Source: Labia minor (lineage: Eukaryota; Arthropoda; Insecta; Dermaptera; Spongiphoridae). Taken from it: 64,000 bases of DNA. Positions within the stretch are counted from its first letter, which is position 1, and each line of letters opens with the position of its first letter. Positions 1 through 9,943 of this stretch are shown piece by piece. The translations under genes were made by a program, and so were the position numbers. The stretch is from assembly GCA_963082975.1 (NCBI GenBank), contig OY720345.1, positions 59,440,528 through 59,504,527 of the forward strand. Reading direction: 5' to 3'. The notes under the pieces are model-generated. The model saw nothing but the letters and a program-made list of their open reading frames with translations. It was not told the DNA's origin and searched no databases.

Positions 1-128
1 ACTACGAATTTTAAATAATGCCCGTTGAATAATGCTAGTGTACCAAATTTCATTATTCTAGCTCAACCAGTTTTTGCGTAATCTTGTCCACACACACACA
101 CACACACAGACAGAGAGAGAGAGAGAGA
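1..128 (+). repeat. Family A fragment with (CA)n(GA)n
   Basis: Truncated copy of interspersed family A, reading in the direction in which the stem-loop end would lie to the left. It begins inside the conserved stretch 'actacgaattt...aatgcccg...accaaatttcattattctagctca' and ends in the microsatellite core, a CA run (about 89-108) followed by a GA run (111-128). The left part may lie outside the window. The match to the other copies (5085-5170, 23868-23960, 54188-54260) is clear by eye. Confidence 0.75.
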
Positions 129-957
129 TGGTAATGAATATCTCTGGAAGACAAATAAAATTAAAATACTATAAAATTCTGTGTGAATGTAATAATTAAT
201 AAAAAATTATTATTTATATTTAAAATTTTTTTAAATAATATATAAAAATATTCTAGAAATTAATTTAAAATCCAGTTCAAAGCAGATATATAAGAAAATT
301 AAACGTCTAAAATTGGTAAATACCTTAATGAATAATTAATTCTTTAATTTAGAATTGCCGTTCAATGCTTTATTAGTATATTATATTAATATTTAAATCA
401 ATTTTATATTATATATAGATATTTTACTTATATGGGGATAATCCTTCATAAAACATGAGAATTTGAAACTTCATCGAAATTATGTATGAAATAATGTAAA
501 TTACGCTTGAAAAAAAAAATTGGATAAATTTATAATGTTATTATATAATTGAGATAATCTCGCCTTATCTATTCATTAAAATTTGTTACCTAACACTTGA
601 GTGAAATTAGAAAAATAAAAAAAAAAAAAAAACTTTTATAATTTAATTAAAAAATAGTGTTATCATACAATCAGAACAAAGGACATGTCATGTGTCGATA
701 TCAAAAAATATGCTAAAAAGATCGGGGGAGGGAATCACGAAATCAAAAGTATATTAAATGGGATACGAGAAAGAAATGTCGTTAATCGCATTGTTTTCGA
801 TCACGTGAGATGGAGCACCTGCCACTTGCACGCAACACACGCACGGCACGCGCACGCTTCGGATTCTGCACCCTTTTCAGCCCTTGTGCCACCCTCGAAC
901 CCACACTACACCTCTCAACCCCCGTCGCCTCTCGTATTCCAAGCCAAAATGATTCAT

Positions 958-989
<32 letters not shown>

Positions 990-1879
990 GGGTGTGTGTG
1001 TGTGTGTAAAAAAAAAATGAAGTGAAGTAACAATTTATTTTAAAATATGAATATTATATTAAGTGAAAAATTGCCACAATATTAAATTTATTAACTTGAA
1101 AAGAGGAGAGACTCTTCTTATTATTTAAAATGATGAAATTTCATGAATGTTTTAAAGGAAGGATAGAAAAAAAAATTGGCTAAGTCGACAAGTCAGACTC
1201 TTAATAAAAAATAAAACATTTTTTTTTTTTTAAAAAAGGCAAATTTTTAAATTGAAAATTTGTTTCCTTGTTTTTGTCCTTTTATGATAAAAAATAAAAC
1301 GATTTATTTAAACAAATTTTTATTGTTAAGTTGGATCGATGATTTTTCTACTTATGATAATGATATACAAATTTATATAATTATTTTTTTTAAATTTTCT
1401 TTAAGCCTATTTTCTTATCTTATTCTAACATATTTCATATCTAGGTCTCCCCTAACTGTTTCTAGCTTTCTTAAATTCTTTTAGTTTTAGGATTATTATT
1501 ACTATTTGAAGATCGAGGTACACTCAGCAAGGCCATTGTGTGTGTGTGCCTTTGAGAAATCATCCATCAAGATAAATCTCATTTAGAATATCATCTTCAG
1601 CACAGCCAGGCCTCCAGTAAATTATTGACTCCTGACCGATTTTATTGTGTCAGACTTAAAGCTCCCCTGGTAGAGAGAGAGAGAGAGAGAGAGATCACTT
1701 AGAAATAATAAATTTTTCTTTTAGTCCAAAATCATTCTATTCAATAAATAACTAATCAATAAATACAATAAACAATAAATAAACAAATAAATAAATAATT
1801 GAATAAATAATAAAAAAATATCACTGCTCAAATAGTGGACTGTAAAGGGGTCCCCATTGAATATGACTAAAATATATTT
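129..1879. other. AT-rich DNA, no gene seen
   Basis: Mostly A+T with poly-A runs and no recognisable coding region. Landmarks: a GC-richer patch at about 800-950 rich in CA/CG; a (TA)n run at 963-989 followed by (TG)n at 992-1007; a moderately GC-rich unique stretch at 1500-1670 ending in (GA)n at 1672-1694; and an AATA-rich imperfect tandem at 1740-1812. Open frames over 800-1025 and 1260-1484 run into microsatellite or low-complexity DNA and show no protein motif, so I do not call them genes. Confidence 0.6.
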
Positions 1880-2109
1880 AAAAAAATCTGGAGTGTCTTT
1901 ACTCGACTATCTCGTAAATATGAATTGGATTAATTAACAAATATTATATTTAAATTAAATTTAATTAATTATAAATTATAAATTAAAATTAATAAATAAT
2001 ATTTATTAAACCAGTGCGTTGGCTGGCGCGTGATTGCCAGTCAATGTGATAAAAAATTAATTCCGGTACTTTCAGCGATTCAATCATATGTGGAAAACTA
2101 TCAAACATA
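1880..2109 (-). repeat. Family A copy, part 1 (split by LTR element)
   Basis: Left part of a family A element in inverted orientation. It starts at the stem-loop terminus (aaaaaatctggagtgtc, then actcgactatctcg), runs through the AT-rich body and the 'ggctggcgcgtgattg' and 'ttaattccggtactttca' blocks, and stops at 'aaactatcaaacatat', where the LTR retrotransposon begins. The rest of the same copy resumes at 4992. The join is supported by intact copies (for example 54061-54120), where the two flanking blocks are contiguous. Confidence 0.8.
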
Positions 2110-2448
2110 TATAATATGGAGATTAGGATTATAAATTAAATAACCAAATCGATGTACCTTAAATACAAGCAAATTTTATTAATTAAAATAAGATAAAAAA
2201 TATACAATTTTAAGAGCGATTTGCTTACCTTAAATACAAGCAAATCGATTTTTATAGTTATTTGTTTTATCAATGAAATATAATATAACAAAATTTAATA
2301 TATTAAAAAGATTTATAAATTAGAATGAATTTTCTATGAAAAGAAAAATATATCATATTATAACATAAACGAATTTCAGTCCGGCAACTTAAAATATACA
2401 AGAAAATTAAATAACTAACTAATTAAATAATTCAAATTATACAAATGT
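2110..2448 (-). repeat. 3' LTR
   Basis: Left copy of the long terminal repeat, downstream in the element's direction. It matches the copy at 4653-4991 over its whole length by eye. Inside is a short duplicated motif, 'taccttaaatacaagcaaat', occurring twice about 70 bp apart. If the polypurine tract abuts a TG start, the true 3' LTR could extend a few bases to 2456, but those bases are not matched at the outer edge of the other LTR. Confidence 0.88.
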
Positions 2449-2456
2449 TATTTACA

Positions 2457-2470
2457 TCTCCCCCTCTTGC
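2457..2470 (-). promoter_or_regulatory. Polypurine tract
   Basis: On the minus strand this reads gcaagagggggaga and lies about 10 bases upstream of the matched 3' LTR sequence. In LTR retrotransposons such a tract primes plus-strand DNA synthesis. It is followed at once by TGTAAATA, which could mark the true start of the LTR. The identification rests on position and purine content. Confidence 0.65.
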
Positions 2471-2481
2471 AGAGAACAATT

Positions 2482-3621
2482 TTAAAAATTGTTCAGTGGA
2501 ACTTTACTAAAACACGGAATAAGTTGAGAACTATGAAACACACTTGGTCCATAACGTCTTTTTCCTATATCAATTTCGTACATTGTGTTTGATAATTTAC
2601 ATATCACTTTATATGGTCCTCTTCTTATAGGGTCCAATTTATTCCGATTTATTTTATTTCCTGTTTCGACATAAACCCAATCATTTATTTTAAAGGTATG
2701 TTCTTGTTTCTTTTTATCAATTCGATCTTTATTAATATTATGATTTTTTTTAGAATTTTCTAATGCTGTTTTCCTGTCTTCCGTTAAATTTCTTCTCACT
2801 TTTAATTCTTCCGGTACTATTGATAGCTCTTTTCCATTTAATAAATATGCTGGTGAAAATTTCGTGACACTGTGTACGGTTTGATTATAATTTTCAGCAC
2901 ATTCTAATGCAATCATAGCCCATGATCTTGTTTTTTCTTCTTGTAACTTGCATCTGATTCTATTGACCAAAGTCTGATTCAATCGCTCATTAAGGCCGTT
3001 TGAAAATGGGCAATCTGTGGCAGTGAAAACTAATAAGATGTTATGTTTTTTTAAATATGATTTAAATTCTTCAGAATTGATACTGCCATACCTATCTGCT
3101 AAAATAATCTTTATTTTGTGTTTTTTCACTATAGGGTCTATTAATTTTATAAAATCTTGGGCTTTTTGTTCAGATGACGGATAAACAAAGGCATATCTAC
3201 TAAAGTGATCCACAAGTAAATGCAAATATTTTTTTTGTGAATTATTTCCAGAAAATCCGCCAATTGTATCAATAGCCATTATTTCAAAAGGTTCACTTGC
3301 TGGACCTATCTGTGATAACCGCCCAATTTCTCTACATCTTCTAGATTTGTTTCTTTTACAAATATCACACTTCATACATAATTCTCTTATATGTCTATCC
3401 ATTCTTTTAAAATAATAAAAGGGACGAATCTTGGCAGCTAAATGACCGATTCCTATATGACCATAAAACTTGTGAACTCTTTCAATGAGCTTCAAACCAA
3501 AATCTTCTGAAATTAAAATTCTTTCTCTTTTTCCAATTTGCTTATATACTAAACCATTTTTTATAATTTTATCCTTCATATTTAAAATTTCTACATGCTT
3601 CTTCGGGATGAAATCTCCCAC
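2482..3621 (-). CDS. Retrotransposon integrase (separate ORF)
   Basis: A 379-residue protein that would insert the element's cDNA into the genome. The N-terminal zinc-binding module shows H50-x4-H55 and C85-x2-C88. The catalytic core has D118 (in AIDTIGG), D176 (in LADRYGS) and E212 (in GLNERLNQ). The last two are separated by 35 residues, the DD35E spacing of retroviral-type integrases. A GPY module follows (G335-P336-Y337) in a C-terminal chromatin/DNA-contact region, as in Ty3/gypsy elements. All key residues are present and there is no internal stop. The frame lies +1 relative to gag and overlaps it by 53 bases. In complete elements integrase is the C-terminal part of a Pol polyprotein, so a free-standing frame with its own ATG is odd. 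That ATG may not be used, and expression might need frameshifting or be lost. Confidence 0.92.
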   Translation of the reverse strand: MGDFIPKKHVEILNMKDKIIKNGLVYKQIGKRERILISEDFGLKLIERVHKFYGHIGIGHLAAKIRPFYYFKRMDRHIRELCMKCDICKRNKSRRCREIGRLSQIGPASEPFEIMAIDTIGGFSGNNSQKKYLHLLVDHFSRYAFVYPSSEQKAQDFIKLIDPIVKKHKIKIILADRYGSINSEEFKSYLKKHNILLVFTATDCPFSNGLNERLNQTLVNRIRCKLQEEKTRSWAMIALECAENYNQTVHSVTKFSPAYLLNGKELSIVPEELKVRRNLTEDRKTALENSKKNHNINKDRIDKKKQEHTFKINDWVYVETGNKINRNKLDPIRRGPYKVICKLSNTMYEIDIGKRRYGPSVFHSSQLIPCFSKVPLNNF

Positions 3622-4627
3622 GCATTCCTAATAACTCACAAATTCTGCATGGTTTCTTCTCCAATTGTTTACGCATATTTTGGAAATTATTTGTTGAAAA
3701 TTCCCTATTATTTTGTGTAAGTCTAGGTTCTTTATGTTTTTTTTTATTAAAATCTTCGTATCGACGGATCTGACTCATTAATTTTTCAGTTGTATTTACC
3801 TCCTCCTTATCAAGGAATTCTCTCATAAAATTAGGCAATCCAACCACTATATGATTTATCCGTGATTTTTGTGACATGTCCATTTCTGTCTCTAACAATA
3901 ATCTTTCCTTTTTTAGTGCATAATCCATCAATGAACCCTTAATATATCTATAATTAAATGCATAAATTACATTATTCCAATTTTTATCTGCATATGTTTC
4001 CAAAAAAGAATCTCGCCATTCTGTCCAATTTCCATGAACCGTTAATTTATATAATGTAGATTTATACCATTCTATAGAATTTCCTTCTAAAAACACTCTT
4101 AAAATTCTAACCTTTTTTTCATCTAGAACTATATCATGTCTCTCACATTCAACTTCAAAAGTGTCCAGCCATTCACTTGCATTTTCTCTTCCTTGAAATT
4201 TTTCCAAAACAAATAATTTTTCCACTTGTGATGGATTTATCTCTCTTAATTCAGGTTTTATACTAAGATTTCTTATAATTTTAATAAAATCCTTTTCAAT
4301 ATTTTTTTTTTCTAAATTTTCCTCTTGTGTTTCTTCTTCAAGATACTCTCCATTAAATACGACATTTTTATCTTCATCCAAATATTTACAAATTAAATCT
4401 GGTGGTAGACTTACTGTGATATTACGATATTGACCTTGTTTCTTCAAACTTTTACAACAGCTTTTCACCTTTGCCATTTTAAATAATTCTTGGTGTTTTT
4501 CTTTATCCTGTTGATCCTCAGGTAATATATATGAATTTTCTTCCATGATTATTTTCTTAATTTTAGTAACTAAAACATCTCCACTTTTTTCCATTTCAAT
4601 TCTAAATTTAATTTCAAATGGCTCCAT
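3569..4627 (-). CDS. Retrotransposon Gag-like protein
   Basis: A 352-residue structural protein that would package the element's RNA. It has a charged N-terminal region (1-140) and a Ty3-type gag core at about 144-290, including EWLDTFE, EGNSIEWYK and WTEWRDSFLETY. A single C-terminal zinc knuckle follows, C327-x2-C330-x9-H340-x4-C345, for nucleic-acid binding. The frame stops seven codons after the knuckle and overlaps the integrase frame by 53 bases in the +1 frame. It starts 26 bases inside the right LTR, where a 5' LTR leader would place gag. The core and knuckle look intact. The missing part is everything usually encoded after the knuckle up to integrase. Confidence 0.85.
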   Translation of the reverse strand: MEPFEIKFRIEMEKSGDVLVTKIKKIIMEENSYILPEDQQDKEKHQELFKMAKVKSCCKSLKKQGQYRNITVSLPPDLICKYLDEDKNVVFNGEYLEEETQEENLEKKNIEKDFIKIIRNLSIKPELREINPSQVEKLFVLEKFQGRENASEWLDTFEVECERHDIVLDEKKVRILRVFLEGNSIEWYKSTLYKLTVHGNWTEWRDSFLETYADKNWNNVIYAFNYRYIKGSLMDYALKKERLLLETEMDMSQKSRINHIVVGLPNFMREFLDKEEVNTTEKLMSQIRRYEDFNKKKHKEPRLTQNNREFSTNNFQNMRKQLEKKPCRICELLGMRGRFHPEEACRNFKYEG

Positions 4628-4652
4628 TTTTTTTTTCTTTCAAAAATCGATT

Positions 4653-4991
4653 TATAATATGGAGATTAGGATTATAAATTAAATAACCAAATCGATGTAC
4701 CTTAAATACAAGCAAATTTTATTAATTAAAATAAGATAAAAAATATACAATTTTAAGAGCGATTTGCTTACCTTAAATACAAGCAAATCGATTTTTATAG
4801 TTATTTGTTTTATCAATGAAATATAATATAACAAAATTTAATATATTAAAAAGATTTATAAATTAGAATGAATTTTCTATGAAAAGAAAAATATATCATA
4901 TTATAACATAAACGAATTTCAGTCCGGCAACTTAAAATATACAAGAAAATTAAATAACTAACTAATTAAATAATTCAAATTATACAAATGT
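4653..4991 (-). repeat. 5' LTR
   Basis: Right copy of the LTR, upstream in the element's direction, identical by eye to 2110-2448. Its outer edge abuts 'tatctctatttttacg', which continues the interrupted family A copy. Its inner edge is followed by a poly-A leader and the gag ATG at 4627. The LTR pair is the best evidence that this is a single recent insertion. Confidence 0.88.
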
Positions 4992-5239
4992 ATCTCTATT
5001 TTTACGAATAGTTTAGAGGAAAAAAAATCAAAACGTGGTAATGACCCTCTTCCGGTTGAGCTACATTTCTCAAAAGTTGATAGAAAACTACGAATTTTGC
5101 ATAATGCCCGTGTACCAAATTTCATTATTCATAGTTCAAACCGTTTTTGTGTAATCTTGTCTACATACACACATACACACACAGACATTTTTCTCAACCT
5201 TAGTGAAAAGGAGTCAGGGACCTTGCGAGATAGTAAAAA
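4992..5239 (-). repeat. Family A copy, part 2
   Basis: Continuation of the family A copy broken by the LTR element. It contains the blocks 'ctcttccggttgagctacatttctcaaaagttgatag', the shared 'accaaatttcattattc' box, a short CA-rich core, and the end 'gcgagatagtaaaaag', which is the first-end subterminal repeat. It lacks about 100 bases just before that end compared with 24040-24076. Confidence 0.78.
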
Positions 5240-7112
5240 GATCAGCAATAAACTAAACAATAATTAGTTTTAGGATTCGCCATTTAATGATTAGTGAGTT
5301 GTTAGCCACTTTGACTTTGGTGAATGGATGGAGTATATCTGAAGGATTTTACTATTGAATAGATAGGATTTTATAGGGTTTGGGACACGACTTCCTCAAT
5401 TGAAGGAGAGTAAAAATCGTGGCTTGCGTGAGCAGGGTTGCTTCCCTGAAGTGGACTTATCTCTATCGGGATCATAGAGAGTGTCCACCCGCTACTCCTA
5501 TATAATAGGATTAAATCCCTGATTCAATAAAAATAAATAAAATTTGTATATTTGTTTATTAAAAGCAATATTAATAAATTTATATGAAATTGTTCGTTTT
5601 AATGCTATTAACAAAAAAGGATAATTGATATTTATCTTTAGATATGTATTGTTTGTGATAAAGTATTTTATTGGTATGAGATTATTTGTATTTAAAATAA
5701 TATATTTAGTTGTATGTAACATAAATATGTTATTTTAATAAAATAAATAAATCTATAAAAAGTAACTAACTAGCTGATTTTAACTTACTTTTTATTTTTT
5801 TAACTTTTTAATTTTTTGGAAAATTTTATAAATATTTTATAAAATTTAATTAAATGTATCAGGCAAGAAAGAATTTAAATATGTAAAAATAATTGAGAAG
5901 AATGGTGAGTATGAAATACAAATCCTGAAGAGGGTCCAAATCAAGAACCGAAACGTTGACTTTTGATGAAAATGAAGATAAATAATTTTTATTTATTAGT
6001 ACCATTTTCTACTGGCTACCCGCCGATTGCTAATTTTTTATAAAATTTTTTTATTAATTAAATTAATGCATCTGAATTATTTAATAGATTAAATCAAAAT
6101 TAAATTGATTAATAAATTTAAAGCTAATTTTGGAAGAAATATGGAAAGAATATATATTTTTTAAGCTATTTTAAAAATTACATATAGAAAAAATAAATTA
6201 ATGAGTAAAATTTAAAATCTATGATAATATTATATTAAAAAAATGCATTTTTATAAGTCGTTCAAGAATTATCATCAACTCTTTTATAAGGGAATTAAAT
6301 CTGAATAATTAGGAAGTTTACAAACAATCAAATATGAATAATTTTATTGAATGTATTAATCATAAAAAAAAATTAATATATGAATCCCATGAGAAGTTAG
6401 AAAATAAAATTCCCAGATGAAGAAAATAATTTTTTTTTATATTAAAGAATTTGATAAAGTGCTATAATTTATTTTTATTTCTTTACATATAGAAAAATGC
6501 AGCTGACAAATTGATCTTTCAGAAATTCAGCCTCCCATCGATGAAAGCAGTTGCATAATTAATCATTCTTGTTTTTCTTCAAATATTTGATTAATTATAG
6601 TTAATTAAAATATTTATCTTTAATCATCAATATCGGAGTGTGAGAATTCAAGAGAGAGGGAGAAATTAATTGAGCCGGTGTGCGTTTTTTCGATGGCCTA
6701 TCTGTCTGTCATTGGTGTTTCATTTATAAAGCCAGTACCTGAGCTCATTGGAGTTTTTCGAAATCACTTGATTAATAAATTAATAACCAGTCATTCATGG
6801 AAAAATAATCTATCAAAATCTTATTAAAAAAAAGTGTCATTTTTATCGATTATTTATAAATGAGTTCATATTGAAAGGTTTAGGTATCATCCATTTTTTA
6901 GAGTTTTAATATAACTCTATTTCATATATAATAAATGGGGATGCAGCTTTATTACATGTGACATATAAAAGTTTTAAGAATTAATGTTTCAATTATACTT
7001 GTTCACTCTCTTTAACTTTATGCTTTAATTTTTATTTTCAAATCTCTAGAAATTTGGTATAAAACATAAAAATGTAATGATGAATGATGATAAAGACTCA
7101 TTATGAGATTTT
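5240..7112. other. AT-rich DNA, no gene seen
   Basis: 5240-5510 is a unique stretch of moderate GC content without a sustained frame. 5510-5900 is low-complexity AT. 5925-6035 holds a short block (gaagagggtccaaatcaag, then accgaaacgttga) that recalls the GCCGAAACGT motif of the palindrome family at 26.5 kb, but the match is too short to assign. The remainder is AT-rich with no repeat or coding signal that I can support. Confidence 0.5.
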
Positions 7113-7480
7113 GTTATTATTATTTTTCAAAATAAACAATGTTTTTAATAATTAAAAATTATAATTATTATTATATAGGTTTAGTTAATTATTGTTGAAT
7201 TCAAATTTAGAATTGTTATTTTTCAAATAAACAATGATTTCTAATTGTTCCTCAGGATTAGTTAATTGTCGTTAAATTTAAAAGTGGAATTGTTATTTTT
7301 TAAATAAACAATGATTTTATTAGTTAATTGTCCTTAAATTCAAAAGTGATATTGTTATTTTTTAAATAAACAATAATTTTATTAGTTAATTGTCGCTAAA
7401 TTCAAAAGTGGTATTGTTATTTTTTAAATAAACAATAATTTTTTTTATTAAAAAGTAATTTAGTTAATTATTGTTAAATT
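7113..7480. repeat. Tandem array, ~62-bp unit
   Basis: About five head-to-tail units, each containing 'ttgttattttttaaataaa', 'caatgatttt', 'attagttaattgtcgt' and 'taaattcaaaagtgg'. The anchor motif begins at 7213, 7290, 7352 and 7414, giving spacings of 77, 62 and 62 bp, with degenerate units at each edge. No coding potential. The two central units are nearly identical, suggesting recent unequal exchange or slippage. Confidence 0.85.
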
Positions 7481-8680
7481 TAAAAGTTTTTTTTTTCTTT
7501 TTGATATATTAGGTAGTAAAGTTGAAAGTTCTTGGTCTCAGCAAACACATTTCTCCAACTGTCTCTATGTTGAGCTAATTCCATCCAATACCTCTCATCA
7601 CTCAATTTTATTTTATGTATCTTTATATTAAAAGTCCTTCTTGCCCTTGGTCTGCAATTAGTAAAGCTAATATTAACAAATTTTATTTAATTAAATTCCT
7701 TAAACAATTATTGTATATATATATTTATAATTTTTTTATTATTTAATCTTTACCTGAATAAAAATCGCATAATTATTTAAACATATTAAACATTCATTCA
7801 TTTTATAAATGCATTTATAATTAACAGAATAAATATTTTTTTAACATCTTCATTTATTACACTAATATAATTGCTATTCTAAATATTTAGATATGCATAG
7901 ATAGTGTATAATAGCAGCTGGAATTCTTCCTGTCATTCTGTTTTAAATTTTTTTATTTTCAGGTTCCATTTCAGTTAACACATCTGAAAGAGGTGTGAGA
8001 AGGTTTTTGATTTTAGAAACTCATTCACAACGATTCTATATTCAATGAACGTTATTTTTTTTTTGGTGGACATAATTTCGATTTACTAAAGGTGGATGTT
8101 GCAAAATATATTGCTTATACTAAAAGGGCCATAAATCATCTTTTTCGTAAAAAAAAGAACATCTTCACACGATAAGTTTAGTTTGTAGTTATGTTCATTT
8201 AATTAATTTCTATACATTAATTCACATAAATATATCTTTAAGGTTCATTTCTTTCCAAATGAATACCTTTTAACAATTACGTTATTTATTTGAATGTTTT
8301 ATATATTAGTTTTTTATAATGAAAATGAATCTTCAAGATTTGCTTTCTTCTGAAATTTGTCTTTATGTGGTTTGTTTTTTTTTTATAAAAATTCTGAAGG
8401 AGATATATAATGTCCTCACGTAGATAAAATAATAAAATAAATAGAATAAATCATACGAACTGCTTTACCAACACAAGAAAAGCTTTTTTTTTTCAATTTC
8501 TGTTTTTTATAGTAAAATAAAATTATCTTTATAATTTATTGATGAAATAAAATATCAAGTTAAAACATTGTGATAATTTATTCTAAATAATCACTTGGAA
8601 ACAACGTTGTTGATATAATAAATGATTTTATTAAAGTCTCTTTTTCATCAAAAACAATTTCCTTATATTTCATGAATATC
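7481..8680. other. AT-rich DNA, no gene seen
   Basis: Short unique patches (7520-7660, 7960-8060) in AT-rich DNA. No sustained reading frame, RNA gene or inverted repeat was seen. Confidence 0.5.
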
Positions 8681-9046
8681 TACGAGGGCAGGTCAATAAG
8701 ACCGTAGTTTTTTAAATTTACCGTCTCTTAAATGAAATGGTAACTTTCAGCTGACTCCTGCAAAAAAGTGAATTTCCATGAAAATCCATGAATTGGGATA
8801 CGAAATGCTCCCTCATCCACCCTATTCTCCGGATTTAGCCTCGACTGACTATTTCTTTTTTCCAAACCTGAAGAAATGGCTCGGCGGAAAGAGAAATCTT
8901 CTCACAAACATAAAAAAATTAGAGAAACGTCGGACGAACTATTATTATATAGAGCTCAAAGGTGACTAAGTTGAAAAATAAAATAATTTTTTATCCAAAA
9001 ACCTGTTTCATTCAAAAAGTCACGGACTTATTGACCTCTCATCGTA
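8681..9046 (+). mobile_element. Internally deleted mariner element
   Basis: Starts at TA (8681) with cgagggcaggtcaataag and ends with the inverted cttattgacctctcatcg followed by TA. This gives terminal inverted repeats of about 28 bp with mismatches, flanked by the TA dinucleotide that Tc1/mariner elements duplicate. The whole unit is only about 365 bp against the usual 1.3 kb, so most of the transposase gene is gone. It may have been mobilised in trans as a MITE. Confidence 0.85.
8778..8969 (+). pseudogene. Mariner transposase C-terminal remnant
   Basis: A 63-codon frame matching the end of mariner transposases. HELGYEMLPHPPYSPDLA carries the third catalytic aspartate (D19 here), and FPNLKKWLGGKR follows. 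The sequence then jumps, through a deletion, to NIKKLEKRRTN and IELKGD near the normal C-terminus. The N-terminal DNA-binding region and the first two catalytic aspartates are missing, so no active enzyme can be made. The apparent start is an internal methionine. Confidence 0.9.
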
Positions 9047-9943
9047 TATTATCTACATAGTTTTAGTGTATGGTACATACTGTCATAGATTGTATGTATG
9101 GTATATAAGATATATTTGCAATTATTAAAAATTTTAAATTTATAATTACAATTTTATAATCTTTTTTTTTCATTTTAACATAATTTTATGCAAATTCTTT
9201 GCACGATTAATTTTTTCATTTTAAATTTTAAACAATTACAAAAAATGCTATAATTTCTAACCTAATAAATGAAACCATATGAACCTTCTGACAGATTTTA
9301 TTGACAGTCATACCAACTTAAAGAAAAATGATTGTATTGTTACGATTTTAAAATCAAAAGTCACTTTACTTTTTGATCATAGTATTATATTATTATAATT
9401 ATTAGTAGTAGTTGTTAGTTTAATATTCATTGTTTGAAAAAGGGTGATTCTCTGAAATAAGGGAATCTACTGAGCTGGATGAAACTTTATATAAATCAGT
9501 TTTACTCCAAATATTAATTTCTATTTATAGTCGACACAATATTTCTGGTCAGGCAGGAGAATATTTATCAATATAAATACATGCATAAACATAACATGTG
9601 TTTACATAAATCATCAAGGAAATATTTGTCTAATTAAGATATGGAAGCAAATGACTTCAAATATAAAAAAGAAAATATGTTTTCTATAACATTTCATGAT
9701 TTACTCATCAATATGACAGTATTTATATAACATATCAAACGAATGTTTACTTTATATACGAAATTAAAAATCACTTCTAATAATATTTTCCAAAGAAAAA
9801 AATTGAAAAAGAAAAAAATAATTTCTTAATGCAAATTTAAATTTTGTATTTTTTTACAACTGTAAACTGCAATTAATAATTAATGGCTATTATAATAATG
9901 AAAAATTTGATTTAAGATCGCGCGCGTTGTTATTATTATTATA
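9047..9943. other. AT-rich DNA, no gene seen
   Basis: Low-complexity AT with small unique patches near 9420-9560. A short cgcgcg run occurs at 9919-9926, just before the family C fragment. Nothing codes convincingly. Confidence 0.5.

Larger units (their letters stand above)
2110..4991 (-). mobile_element. Ty3/gypsy-like LTR retrotransposon, gag-integrase only
   Basis: A 2.9-kb element read on the minus strand. It has two direct repeats of about 339 bp (2110-2448 and 4653-4991) that I find identical by eye, a gag frame next to the right LTR, an integrase frame next to the left LTR, and a purine-rich tract just inside the left (3') LTR. The GPY motif in the integrase tail and the pol order point to Metaviridae (Ty3/gypsy). 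No protease, reverse transcriptase or RNase H coding is present: the sequence passes from the gag zinc knuckle straight into the integrase N-terminus. It is therefore non-autonomous, and the identical LTRs suggest recent movement, presumably with help from a complete relative. The LTR tips do not show a clean TG...CA, no convincing tRNA primer site follows the right LTR, and the target duplication is at most about 3 bp (ATA). Confidence 0.88.

Noticed and set aside
685..1025. Two overlapping plus-strand frames of 111 and 71 codons
   Set aside because: Both end in (TA)n/(TG)n translation (YIYIYIY) and lack any motif; the frames overlap in different phases.
2110..2456. Clean TG...CA LTR termini and a 5-bp target duplication
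   Set aside because: A TG start can be proposed beside the polypurine tract, but the outer edge of the other LTR does not carry those bases, so exact ends and target duplication stay unresolved.
7113..7480. CRISPR-like array
   Set aside because: Repeats and intervening parts are both conserved from unit to unit, so it is a simple tandem array in eukaryotic DNA, not repeat-spacer.
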